Shown: piece by piece, positions 54,201-64,000 of the stretch
How positions within the stretch are numbered: position 1 is the first letter of the stretch
How the letters are laid out: the number at the start of each line of letters is the position of its first letter
Assembly: GCA_965153355.1 (NCBI GenBank)
Contig: OZ231126.1
Coordinates: 11,780,001-11,844,000, forward strand
Source of the DNA: Flaccisagitta enflata
Taxonomy: Eukaryota > Chaetognatha > Sagittoidea > Aphragmophora
DNA length: 64,000 bases
Direction: 5' to 3'
The notes under the pieces: model-generated
What the model was told of the DNA's origin: nothing
The model's input: only the letters and a program-made list of their open reading frames with translations
Database searches by the model: none
Position numbers and translations under genes: made by a program

Positions 54201-55968
54201 TGAACAATAAATAATTTGGGATTTTTTCAAGTTTGCAGCTTGAAAATGATATGAAAAATATGAAATATTGATTTTTTTTAGCTTTGACTAAAAAGATATC
54301 TGAAACTACTCGCTATTAAGGGTAAGAACATGTATACTTTTTTTGTTGGTAGACACATCCAAGATTTTTCAGGATTTTTGGAACTGTATGAACAGTATAC
54401 AGCTTAAAAATGTTAAAAACAAGCAGTATTTTTTCATTTTTTGACTTTTTTAGCTCCAATCTTAAAATATCCTTGATAACTTGTTGTTCAGAGTAAGTGT
54501 ATTTTTACTTTACCTATTACTACACATTTCCAATATTTTCCATGGTTTTTGAGGCTGAATGACCAAATTTAGGCTTTAAAATCTTAAATTAATATATTTT
54601 AACCATTTTTAAGCTTTTATCTTAAAAATATTGCAAGTAACTTGCTGTAGTAGGTTAAGGCATGTATGTTCCAACTACACCCACCCATTTCTAGAATTTT
54701 CGAGGATTTTTGAAGTTGCGTAAATAATTTTGTGCTGAAAAAATAATGAAAATACCCTTTTTTGCCTAAAAAAATTTTTTTTTTTCAAAATTTTGCTTTC
54801 AAAAAAATTTACCACCGGGTGATTAGTATTCACCAAGCATCATAGGATACTTCTGAACCACTCCCAGCATTGGGCACTCAAAGTTGTCTTTGTCTTTGTA
54901 TCGTAACGCTGTGTGGGAACAATTCATCGATGTTTCTTTAGGCGGGAATGATGTGGAAAGTTATTTTATAGAAACATTGGTGATATGGAATGATCATTTT
55001 GACCATAATCACAAACATTGGTGATATGGAATGATCAATTTCAACATAATCACAATTCAGACAAAAACAATGCAGGTCTGAGATCATTACCCACTTAATG
55101 GGCATGAAAACAAGGCCGGATACACGGCTACCCCAGTCGCGTGTAGTTGGGCAGGGACTATATTTGAGGTCACTTGATCATTTGGGCAGGAGCAGTGAGG
55201 CAAAAGACCGCAAAAGACCGCAAAAACCAAAAAAGTAAAGTGTGACGGACGGACGGACGGACGGACCGACGGACCGACGGACGGACGGACCGACGGACGG
55301 ACGGACCGACGGACGGACAAAGCAGTTGTAGAGACGCGTAGCACGCGACTAAAAAGTATGATTATACATCGATTACAGGCAAATATCCCGAGTATTCAAG
55401 CTCGCCCTACGAGCGCGACCGTCAAGTTCGAAACGCGGCCAGCACGCGGCACAAAAACGTGCTGAAAGGCGGCCCATTTCATCTGGCATTTCCGTTGGGA
55501 GATGTTTTTGACGCGACAGTTTATCAACCGGATCCGAACGAAGCGGCGCCTTCTAGAGCGGGATCCAGAGCCCATTCCGCAGGAAGAGGTGAGCTCAGTG
55601 TATTCTTGACAGTCAATGTACGAGATATCCATGGCACGTTATCATTCACAGAAAAAACAACATTCTCAATCACTGTAAATTGAAGATATTCATTGGGTTT
55701 TTCCAAGAGTCACTACACTGCGCTTTGTAAATGATGGTTTTTTTTTGGTTTTCTTTAAAGTTGTCAATAGAGAGCCCCGCGACCGACTATTCAACTTGTT
55801 TCCTCTTTCATGCCATTTAATCAGTTTTTAGATGCGTCCTCGCATCTCTATAAGAGGCTTTGTCCGTCCGTCAATCCGTCCGTCGGTCCGTCTGTCGGTC
55901 CGTCGGTCCGTCCGTGGCGTTTTTTTTCTGTTCACTTAAATTCGAGCCAGATCGAACGAGATCGAGCA

Positions 55969-56014
<46 letters not shown>

Positions 56015-56947
56015 CTCTCTTGCGAACAGGAATAAAACGCAAAGCACGCATCTATAGGTCGAATTTCGGCCTTGTTATCATCCTTTTTTCCATTATTTTA
56101 TGAAAGGTGTCGGTAAAGAGCCCGACGGTCGACCATTCAAACCCTCGTCGCCTGGAAAGCGACTTGGAGGCTGCAAAGCCGGCTGTTTCCACGCATTCCC
56201 CACAGTTTCGTCATCACCTTTTGTACCTCTTTATAAGGTAAGTAACATCAGAGTATAATTGTAAATATGATTGTTCCCACTCATTCCCCACAGTTCCTCT
56301 TCGCCTTTTGTACCTCTTTATGAGGTGAGTTACCTCTTACTGGTCTGTGTGTTTATCTTCATTTTGGTCAACTGGCTTGCTAGCAAAAAAATCGGGCTGA
56401 ACACTGTCTCAATGATTAATCATTCCCAGACAAAATTCCATCACAAATTTTTGAACAAATCTCTACATTCTTCTTTTATTTCTTGTCATTGAATATTTGA
56501 ATTTAAAGTCGCGTACACGCGACTGTACAACCCGCTCTGTCTGTCTGTCGGTCGGTTGGTCCATCTTTTGGTCGGTTGGTAACACTTTGCTTTTTTGGCT
56601 TTTACGGGCGGTTTTGGAGTTACAGCTCCTGCCCAACTGCCTAGCTGGTCTATTTCATCACTGCCCCTGCCCACCCGCACGCGACTTGGGTAGCCGTGTA
56701 TCCGGCCTTGTTTTAAATACAAACCTATGACATCCATTCCTCAACTATTTCCATTCATTCAATGGAAAGGACGTGTTGAACAACAAGTACTCCGGGGGTA
56801 CAACGATGCGTCCACATTAGAGTTGGGAGAACTTATGTCGTGACTGTCGGAATCGACAGTCACACCCCATGGTGTCGGTCAATCGACACCATGGTCAAAA
56901 ACCGTCACGACCTACTGACTGACAGACAAAGGAAAAGGTCTCTCTCT

Positions 56948-57016
<69 letters not shown>

Positions 57017-58383
57017 TAATCCTGGATCACCTACGATCTTTTTTTCCTCACTCACTGACACGATTCTCTCCTAGTCCGTTTGTTTCTGTCCTTGTTGACA
57101 TCGAGTCCAAACAATGTTTTTTCCGCGTGCAAGAGCACGTCTTTAAAAGGTTGTGTCTTTTGGTTGTTTAGTTGGTTGGTTGTCAGTTGAAAACGCTTTC
57201 ATTCTACTATGTGAATAGCGCCTATGATAGCCTACTTTGCCTTGTTATCTTTTGTTGGACATAATCCATAATCCTTTCATGAGGCTTTTTACAAGGCATG
57301 ACACTAGCTTGAGTGTGGGCAGGGGCAATTATGAGGGTGGACAGAAACGTTACATGGTAAAGCAGGGGCTGTGATGTGGTCATGTGGCTAGGCAGGGGCA
57401 GTGATGCATAGAAATTTCTTGACTTAAAAGAGGATGAAAACGATCATCTAATTACCAAATTGTTTCTTACCAAAAGGAAAAATGGTACGAGCATATCATT
57501 CTTTCATTCATTCACTCATTCACTTGTTCACTGATTCACTAATTCATTCATTCATTAATCAATTCACTCATACATCATTTGTTAATACGCGTTGAGGCTT
57601 GGTGAAAAAATAATCCATGCAAAATTTTGGGCCTCTCAGATAGCAGGAACCTTCGTTAGGGTGAGGTTGAAGTTTGCATTGAATTTGCATTGGAATCCAT
57701 ATTTCTATTATGCAAATTTTGTCTCTGCCATAGATTTCTATAGAAACTTCATGGTTACCCTAACAAAGGTTCCCCCTATCCCAGAGGCCCGAAAATTTGC
57801 TTGGGATATTTTTTTACCAAGCCTCGTCTATGGTAAGATTGGTGAGAGCCAGTGTTTAACTTTGGGGCGTTCTCATTGACGTATTTAGCCGTGACGATGT
57901 CGAAACTTATAAGAAGACATTTAAGGGAAACGAAACTTTTGATAACCAATTGGTTTTTAGCTAGTGTCGATGATCTCTAGTCCACATGCGGCTTAGCTTG
58001 TTAAGAATGATGCAATATTGCATCAACCTTGTGTAATGATGCAATAATCTGAGATATTCCTAAGATTCTATGCATTTTCATCATTCTCAACTCGATCACC
58101 ACGGACCAACCGACCGACAGACGGACGGACGGACGGACGGACAAAGCCTCTTATAGAGATGCGTGGACGCATCTAAAAACTGTAAAAGTTTCTCCCCCTC
58201 AACTTTCATTTTCATTCTCAGTATGAAAAGGACGTGGTAAACAAGAGCGGTAAAACGTTCGTTCCTCACGGTGGCCCGAAAACGACTGTAACCAACTCAG
58301 TGATTAACCAAAATGTGATGCGATCTTTAAACCCGGAAAACTTCAAATCCGTCGCGCCAAATTTGAAGGTCTTCACTTCTTAG
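50960..58383 (+). CDS. CFAP96: CFAP96 (C4orf47 homologue), ciliary microtubule-associated protein, 6 exons
   Basis: A protein of cilia and flagella, known as a centrosome- and axoneme-associated factor. Exons: 50960-51120, 51545-51672, 52766-52960, 55379-55588, 56107-56237, 58222-58383. The 987 nt give 328 residues plus stop, against about 309 in vertebrates. Landmarks in order: KTDMERVGFFSEPGYITIGD at residues 8-27, KGKQMLAKGTR near 44-54, DGYFDGKYGRVYEGE in exon 2, GLGTHYGTLGG and NPGKKGTGFGFIDVTIGK in exon 3, VLKGGPFHLAF in exon 4, FKPSSPGKRLGGCKAG in exon 5, and HGGPKTTVTNSV with VMRSLNPENFKS in exon 6. All introns are GT-AG and phases agree. The frame is intact. The introns are unusually rich in repeats and in duplicated exon ends. 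Confidence 0.93.
51124..51300. repeat. (GA)n microsatellite in CFAP96 intron 1
   Basis: It begins within four bases of the exon 1 donor and becomes AAAGAG-rich after 51210. Confidence 0.97.
51300..51470. repeat. (CAA)n(CCA)n(GAA)n microsatellites in CFAP96 intron 1
   Basis: A CCA run of about 90 bp (51308-51399) is flanked by CAA units and GAAGAA. The long poly-Pro, poly-Gly, poly-Trp and poly-Val frames here are artefacts. Confidence 0.97.
51545..51672 (+). CDS. CFAP96: CFAP96 exon 2
   Basis: It reads SKRSSLMDGYFDGKYGRVYE through RIRLERLKNTQKAI. The acceptor is GCGATATTCCAG and the donor GTAAGG (51673). Its last 40 bases recur twice in the intron. Confidence 0.92.
51719..51815 (+). repeat. 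Two copies of the CFAP96 exon 2 tail in intron 2
   Basis: AGAATTGAACTGCAAAGACTCAAAAA...CAGATTG|GTATGG (51719-51767) copies AGAATTCGATTGGAGAGACTC...GCCATTG|GTAAGG at the end of exon 2. A second, shorter copy lies at 51789-51815 (TACGTCTCAAAAACACTCAA). The first keeps a donor-like GTATGG. Confidence 0.8.
52085..52165 (+). mobile_element. Degraded hairpin-type element fragment in CFAP96 intron 2
   Basis: It has GGACAGAAAAACGGACCAAC and GACAGACAAAGCCTCTCATG, the usual sequence before the terminal hairpin, but the hairpin has decayed. Confidence 0.55.
52559..52757 (-). mobile_element. Hairpin-type element, stem AGTTGCG, abutting CFAP96 exon 3
   Basis: Perfect hairpin AGTTGCG-GACA-CGCAACT (52559-52576), TTTATATGAGGCTTTGTCCG, and distal GCCCCTGCCAACCCGTCCGCAAC that repeats the arm GTTGCGGAC in inverted form. 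The distal end (CACTTGTTTGTTG) merges with the polypyrimidine tract of the exon 3 acceptor. Confidence 0.85.
52766..52960 (+). CDS. CFAP96: CFAP96 exon 3
   Basis: It reads GKPYVPSSPAKKSTGLGTHY onward to NPGKKGTGFGFIDVTI, the most conserved stretch of the family. The acceptor TTGTTGTTGCAG follows a hairpin element directly. The donor is GTAAGG (52961). Confidence 0.93.
52985..53234 (+). repeat. 43-bp ladder of exon 3 donor copies in CFAP96 intron 3
   Basis: Copies of the exon 3 end (ATTCATCGATGTTACTATAG and GTAAGG) occur at 52985-53004, 53071-53090, 53136-53155, 53173-53193 and 53216-53234. A further copy lies at 54921-54941, beyond the inserted element. Several retain GT at the junction (GTAAGA, GTGGGG, GTGGTG, GTAGGA). 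Spacing is about 43 bp or twice that. Confidence 0.85.
53249..54913. mobile_element. TIR element (about 155-bp inverted ends) in CFAP96 intron 3
   Basis: The left end CACAGCGTTACGATAC (53249) and its next 140 bases match the reverse complement of 54750-54913 closely. TGGG flanks both ends (53245-53248 and 54914-54917), a candidate 4-bp target duplication. The interior from 53940 is a diverged tandem of AGCTTCAAAA-TCCT and TTTTTTTAACATTT-type units. A GC-rich foldback element (53475-53924) is nested inside. No transposase. Confidence 0.85.
53475..53924. mobile_element. GC-rich foldback element nested in the TIR element
   Basis: Inverted ends GGGCAGCGGCCC...GCCGATGACCTATGC are about 36 bp with few mismatches. 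Between them are about 14 units of GAGGCTGGGATTTGGGCCTC, a G run at 53820 and a GGAGAA stretch. It belongs to the same family as 49849-50470. Confidence 0.88.
55109..55355 (+). mobile_element. Hairpin-type element before CFAP96 exon 4
   Basis: It opens with ACAAGGCCGGATACACGGC and CAGTCGCGTGTAGTTGGGC, has pure GGAC/CGAC repeats (55243-55318), and ends with a one-mismatch hairpin AGACGCG-TAGCA-CGCGACT plus AAAAA. It ends 24 bp upstream of exon 4. Confidence 0.88.
55379..55588 (+). CDS. CFAP96: CFAP96 exon 4
   Basis: It reads GKYPEYSSSPYERDRQVRNA, then HKNVLKGGPFHLAFPLGDVF, to an Arg/Ser/Ala-rich end. The acceptor is CATCGATTACAG, 24 bases after the end of a hairpin element. The donor is GTGAGC. 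Confidence 0.92.
55761..55800 (+). pseudogene. Decayed copy of CFAP96 exon 5 start in intron 4
   Basis: AAAG|TTGTCAATAGAGAGCCCCGC, then GACCGACTATTCAA, mirrors AAAG|GTGTCGGTAAAGAGCCCGAC and GGTCGACCATTCAA at 56107. It lies 346 bp upstream of the real exon. Confidence 0.7.
55830..55922 (-). mobile_element. Hairpin-type element fragment, stem AGATGCG
   Basis: Perfect hairpin AGATGCG-TCCT-CGCATCT (55830-55847), CTATAAGAGGCTTTGTCCG and GTCC/GGTC repeats, then truncated. Confidence 0.8.
55972..56011. repeat. (CT)n microsatellite in CFAP96 intron 4
   Basis: A short pure CT run. Confidence 0.95.
56107..56237 (+). CDS. CFAP96: CFAP96 exon 5
   Basis: It reads GVGKEPDGRPFKPSSPGKRL to SSPFVPLYK, ending in phase 0. 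The acceptor is TTATGAAAG and the donor GTAAGT. Partial copies of this exon lie on both sides of it. Confidence 0.9.
56270..56332 (+). pseudogene. Copy of CFAP96 exon 5 tail and donor in intron 5
   Basis: ACTCATTCCCCACAGTTCCTC...TTTTGTACCTCTTTATGAG|GTGAGTTACC repeats ACGCATTCCCCACAGTTTCGTC...TTATAAG|GTAAGTAAC 87 bp downstream. The copied donor GTGAGT is intact. Confidence 0.85.
56507..56714 (-). mobile_element. Hairpin-type element in CFAP96 intron 5
   Basis: Perfect hairpin AGTCGCG-TACA-CGCGACT (56507-56524), GTCTGTCTGTCGGTCGGTTG, and distal CACCCGCACGCGACT with GTAGCCGTGTATCCGGCC. Confidence 0.9.
56755..56820 (+). other. Partial copy of CFAP96 exon 6 start joined to a hairpin-element end
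   Basis: TTCATTCAATGGAAAGGACG, then TGTTGAACAACAAG, resembles the exon 6 acceptor region and start (58212-58250: TTCATTCTCAGTATGAAAAG, then GACGTGGTAAACAAG). It then runs into CTCCGGGGGTACAACGATGC, the distal end of the AGATGCG-type element. The AG acceptor is absent. Confidence 0.5.
56837..56911. repeat. Nested palindromes
   Basis: GTGACTGTCG-GAAT-CGACAGTCAC (56840-56863) and CCATGGTGTCG-GTCAAT-CGACACCATGG (56867-56894) are both perfect. They sit inside an outer GTCGTGAC (56837-56844) / GTCACGAC (56904-56911) pair that overlaps the first stem, so alternative folds are possible. Confidence 0.93.
56938..57014. repeat. (CT)n microsatellite in CFAP96 intron 5
   Basis: A CT run with one TT interruption. 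Confidence 0.95.
57981..58178 (+). mobile_element. Hairpin-type element before CFAP96 exon 6
   Basis: It is the reverse orientation of the 48511 copy: TCCACATGCGGCTTAGCTTG, GATGCAATATTGCATCA, GGAC repeats, and terminal perfect hairpin AGATGCG-TGGA-CGCATCT (58157-58174) followed by AAAAA. It ends 44 bp before exon 6. Confidence 0.9.
58222..58383 (+). CDS. CFAP96: CFAP96 exon 6 (terminal)
   Basis: It reads YEKDVVNKSGKTFVPHGGPK through NPENFKSVAPNLKVFTS and TAG at 58381-58383. The acceptor is TTTTCATTCTCAG. It matches the family C terminus. A GTGGTG array begins right after the stop. Confidence 0.93.
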   Translation, partial: YEKDVVNKSGKTFVPHGGPKTTVTNSVINQNVMRSLNPENFKSVAPNLKVFTS

Positions 58384-58712
58384 CGCGGTGGTGGTGGAGG
58401 TAGTGATGGTGGTGGAAGTGGTGGAGGTGATGGCAGTGTTGGTGATGGTGGTGGATAAGTTGGTGATAGTCGGAGTAATAATGAGGTGGTTTTGGGGGTA
58501 AGGCGGTTGTGGTGCTAGTGATGGCAGTAATGATGGATGTGGATTTGGTGGCGGTGGTGTTGGTAGTAGTAGTGGATGTGGATTTAGTGGTGGTGGTGGT
58601 GGTGGTGGTGGTGGTGGTGGTAGTAGTGGCGGATGTGGATATGGTGGTGGTGGTGGTGGTGGTGGTGGTGGTGGTGGCGGTGGTGGTGGTGGTTGTGGTG
58701 GTGGTGGTGACA
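58384..58712. repeat. (GTG)n imperfect trinucleotide array
   Basis: GGT/GTG-rich with GATGGT interruptions, starting directly after the CFAP96 stop codon and thus in its 3' UTR. The poly-Pro and poly-Thr minus-strand ORFs are artefacts. Confidence 0.93.
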
Positions 58713-58977
58713 AATGAGGTGGCGGCTGCGGCTGGGGCAAGTCGGCGGCCACGATGGTCCTTCTGCAGCAGCGTCCTCATCTGACGTGACTGACTTCCGG
58801 AAAGGAGCGTCACATCTGGAGTCATATGAAATCCCGATAGGAGCGAAGAAAGTGTGCACCAATTGAACTTTTTTTCTTTTTGGCAATCACGAGGTTACTT
58901 TCGCAATTATCACGATCTTTTGATAAACAAGGTTCAATAACAGAAAAGATTTAACAAGTGCCAACACTGAATTCGGG

Positions 58978-59170
58978 TCGTCTGTCAGTCTGTCTGTCAG
59001 TCTGTCTATCTGCCTGTCGGTCTGTCGGTCTGTCTGTCTGTCTGTGTTACTGTCTGTGTTACTGTCAATCTTCACATTATCAACTGTCGGTCGGTCTGTC
59101 TCTGGCTGCCTGCCTGCCTATCTGTCTGTCTTTCTGCTTGCCGGCCTGTCTGTCTGCCTAACTGTCTGTG
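58978..59170. repeat. (GTCT)n tetranucleotide region
   Basis: Imperfect GTCT/GCCT/GGTC array. No hairpin is attached. Confidence 0.9.
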
Positions 59171-59800
59171 TTGTGGTCAATCTTTCACATTATAGACTCC
59201 ATGAGTCTTCACAATCGATTGCATATTTTTCCATTAGCCCAATTGGTAAAGTACATATATATGCTTGGAAAATATTTTTCAACTAAAACTTTTAACCTTC
59301 AACTTTAGTAAGTACAAATTTGCTTTGAGTATATTTTTCAACTTCTTCAAAAAATGGTCACTCCGTTTCGAGATAATGATCAGCAACGATGCTCAATGAC
59401 TAATATTCGAAATAAATTAAGAAAATGAATTGTTTTTAGTTTGTTTTTTGTTTAGTTTCTCAACTAGCGCACAATACAAAGTATAACTCGATCCTTTGAT
59501 ATTGTAAGACAAGCTTTAAGTCCGATAGATATAATGCTTCAGTTTGTTTTGTTTTTAAGTGAGATCAAAAAAGCTTCCTTTCTGATGTATTTTATCTTCA
59601 TGTTATCCGTGACCCAACTGAATCCTCTTCTTTGTTTTTGTTTGACTGATTTTATCACATTTGCTACAGTCAAAACTTCACTTCACACAAGTCTTATTTG
59701 CCAAAGACAGATGACAAACAGGACAACATTAATTGAAATAGACTAATGACTACGGCGCAAGAATGAAAAATTCATACCAATACGATGGATCGAATTATCA
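59171..59800. other. Spacer without recognised genes
   Basis: AT-rich. Nothing beyond short ORFs. Confidence 0.5.
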
Positions 59801-59802
59801 AT

Positions 59803-60016
59803 TAACAAGGCCGGATACACGGCTGTCACAGTCGCATGCGGGTGGGCGGGGGCAGTATTTGAGGTCACTTGATCATTTGGGCGGGTGCAGTGAGGCCAAA
59901 GACCGCAAAGAAAACAAAAAAGTAAGGTGTGACGGACAGACTGATGGACGGATGGACGGACAGATGGACCGACCGACAAAGCGGGGTGTAGAGTTGCGAA
60001 GCACGCGACTAAAAAC
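59803..60016 (+). mobile_element. Hairpin-type element
   Basis: It opens with ACAAGGCCGGATACACGGC and CAGTCGCATGCGGGTGGGC, has GGAC/GATG repeats, and ends with AGTTGCG-AAGCA-CGCGACT (one G.T wobble) plus AAAAA. Confidence 0.88.
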
Positions 60017-60780
60017 TTATCCAAATATTAGATAATCTGAAAGCCCTTTCAAAAGTTCTTTCATTTGGCACCACTCTGGTATTGTTATCTTTTATCATTT
60101 AGAATTGGTATTAGTTTTTGAGTGAAAACATTGTCCATTTCAGTTTCACAATCCTTAGATAAAAATGAATTTTAACAAACTAGTGCTCTCCTTAGTTTCT
60201 CTTAGTTTCTCAATCGTTTGAGATACAGACCTTGGACTGGTCTAGATTGAAAGATTGTTCGAAAATCTTTAAAAAAATCTTTTTTGAAAATAGTGAAAAT
60301 TATTTTCTATATTTGTTTTATCAATTAGTAAATAGGTCTGTCTTTTTTTATCCAAGTAGTACCCTCCCCTCCCACTCATCCTACTCCTGTCACACAAAAA
60401 TTCTTTAAATTTGGTAACCAATCAAGAGCCATGAAAAACTTAACTTTGAATTTTTATAAAGCCAACATACACGACCACCTTGTCTACCGAGCGTTTTGGC
60501 AGGGTTAGAGTTCCAAAACGAACATTCACAATAAGATAATCTGTGATTTCAAATCTCTGAACTTGGAAAAAATTACAACCCTGAGCAAAGGGACCATCGG
60601 TCAGCGGGGGTATCGCATAGAGTGTTTAAGCAGTTGTTAAAACTTCTTGTCATCAACATTTTTACTAAGATGTGGTTTGTGGAAAAGTCTTGTGGAAAAA
60701 TCTTTACTAACTTGTTCTGAAATCTTTGAAATCTCGTATTAACTGACTGCTGACTGAATGTCTTTGATTCCGTACCCCCC
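60017..60780. other. Spacer without recognised genes
   Basis: No repeat family or ORF of interest. Confidence 0.5.
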
Positions 60781-60790
60781 GACCCCCACT

Positions 60791-60919
<129 letters not shown>

Positions 60920-61501
60920 TGTCCTTTGCACCTTTGAAATGTTTTTGGTCTCGTCGGACGCGTAAATTACAACCATCCTGTCTCCTCAAGGAGCGGCACT
61001 CCATATCCCAAGGCCGGCCGGTCGGCTCTGTCAGTCTGTCTGTCCGACCATAACATTCCTGAAATATAAGCTTTGTCAATCCCTAACCCTTAGCGCTACA
61101 GTTTATTGTAAGGTATGTAAGTGTAATATACTGCTGTACTGTGGTTTTGTAGTACCGTAGTACCGCCCCTGCTCAACCGTCCACAACTTTTTCTTTGTTT
61201 TGGGCCTGTTGTTTTTAACTGTCCATTCTAGATGCATATATCTGCAGGCACGCTACTCCATAATCCAGTGCTGATCGGTCCGTCGATCTGACCATCAGTG
61301 TTTTTATTTGTGTACATCTGACTCCTAACATCATAAATACCCATGTGCCCCTAGTGCCCCTTCCCAATGCCCATCACCATCTCTGACCCCTCACATGCAA
61401 AAACGTCTCCACCATAACTGACCCTGCCTAATCTCCAGTAAATTTCTAGGGCTCGCTTATCGTCCTTGTTCTTCCTTTTTAGCGCTAAGACCATTATTTT
61501 T

Positions 61502-61746
61502 AGTTGCGTGCTAGGCGACTCTATGAGCCACTTTTTGGTTGGTCTGTCTGTTGGTCCGTCACAAGGCCGTTAAAAGGCGTTTCAAACATTTTAAAAGACA
61601 TTTTAAAGGTTTCAGGGTTTCAATGAGAACTTGTTGACCAATCCAAAGGTCGTTTTAAAAAATTTAGTCTGTCTGCCTGTCTGGTTGTCTGACGTTTTGT
61701 GAAAATGCCGACGCACGCGACTTAGGTCTAATGACCTTGTTTTTTT
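61502..61746 (-). mobile_element. Hairpin-type element, diverged
   Basis: AGTTGC-GTGCTAG-GCGACT (61502-61520, one wobble), CTATGAGCCACTTTTTGG, GGTCTGTCTG, and distal GACGCACGCGACTTAGGTC with ATGACCTTGTTTT. The middle carries TTTTAAAAGGC-type repeats not seen in other copies. Confidence 0.75.
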
Positions 61747-62049
61747 ATGGGGTTGATAGCATTCAGGCTGTTAATCGCATACTTTTCTTCACTATTGCAT
61801 ATTTGTTTATTTTTCAATTCAGCGAATTCAAGCACAGACAGTCATTATGTATTTTACATGGTATTACGTATAATACAGACAAGTCTAGTTTTACATCTTA
61901 CTATGTTTTTGAGTAGAACGGTTTCAGTTCGCCGTACAACCGCGATAGAGGGGGAGGGAAGGAAGAGAGAAAGCATGAGCAATGTACAAAGTGCAGTTGC
62001 TTAGATAATTGATAATTCTATTTCGTCATTGCCGTCATGTCTGTGTGTA

Positions 62050-62185
62050 CGGGCATGAGCATGAACGCAAGCATGAACACAAGCATGAGAATAAGGATGA
62101 ACACAAGCATGAACACAAGCATGAGAATAAGGATGAACAAAAGCATGAACACAAGCATGAGAACAAGGATGGGTGTAAGCATGAA
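62050..62185 (+). repeat. 12-bp minisatellite (AAGCATGAACAC)n
   Basis: About eleven units of AGCATGAACACA / AGCATGAGAATAAGGATGAA. Confidence 0.92.
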
Positions 62186-62393
62186 CGAGTCCCCCAAATT
62201 GGCCACTTCTTCCCACGTAAAAAGAAAATCCCTCATCCGATTTCACATCAACCATGAAATGACTCCACCGACTCCTTGTCAATCTGTTTGTTTTCTGTCA
62301 GCCTCTTCATCAACCTGTTTGACGACTGTCAGCCTGTCAGACTCTACATCCTTCGCACATCTGTATGTTATATGTCAGCCTCTTATTTACCCT

Positions 62394-64000
<1,607 letters not shown>

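Noticed and set aside
58327-58825. Pro-, Thr- and Val-rich ORFs on both strands
   Set aside because: Products of the GTG array following the CFAP96 stop codon.

Overview
The window is animal nuclear DNA. It has spliced genes with GT-AG introns, very many di-, tri- and tetranucleotide repeats, several satellites, and decayed LTR retroelements of the BEL/Pao type, which are known from metazoans. AT-rich spacers and dense repeats fit an invertebrate, plausibly marine, but I cannot name the species. Two genes can be reconstructed exon by exon, both on the + strand. The first (42036-47407) encodes a GDA1/CD39-family nucleoside triphosphate diphosphohydrolase (apyrase) in ten exons of consistent phase, but exon 2 carries an in-frame TGA. 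The second (50960-58383) encodes CFAP96 (C4orf47), a ciliary microtubule protein, in six exons giving 328 residues.

Layout. 1-300 is an inverted copy of about 35067-35359. About 300-1550 is a direct copy of about 41182-42520 that includes a second copy of apyrase exon 1. 1790-2450 holds a satellite of about 165 bp. 2500-28960 is dominated by three decayed copies of one BEL/Pao-like retroelement: A about 2515-10460, B (5' part only) about 13620-14350, and C about 20410-28960. Satellite and GC-rich repeats lie between them. Copy C still shows a reverse transcriptase YVDD box, an integrase zinc finger with part of its core, and the BEL/Pao C-terminal domain, all broken by frameshifts and stops. 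29469-34125 is a unit bounded by direct repeats of about 73 bp that carries an intact 1182-codon minus-strand ORF with a Gag-capsid-like C terminus and no pol. 34390-41200 holds minisatellites and short interspersed elements. 41200-58400 is the gene-bearing part. 58400-62400 is repeat-rich spacer, and 62530 to the end is a 112-bp satellite.

The least expected signals are three. (1) A family of short elements ends in a perfect or near-perfect hairpin whose two arms change together from copy to copy, and each copy repeats its own arm near the opposite end; this resembles Helentron-type non-autonomous elements. (2) In CFAP96, exon ends and their splice donors are tandemly duplicated into the following introns, including a ladder of about 43 bp in intron 3. 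(3) The apyrase first exon is duplicated 41 kb upstream, in a chimeric segment whose junction lies exactly at one of the hairpins. The two genes show no pathway link; they are simply neighbours in the same orientation.
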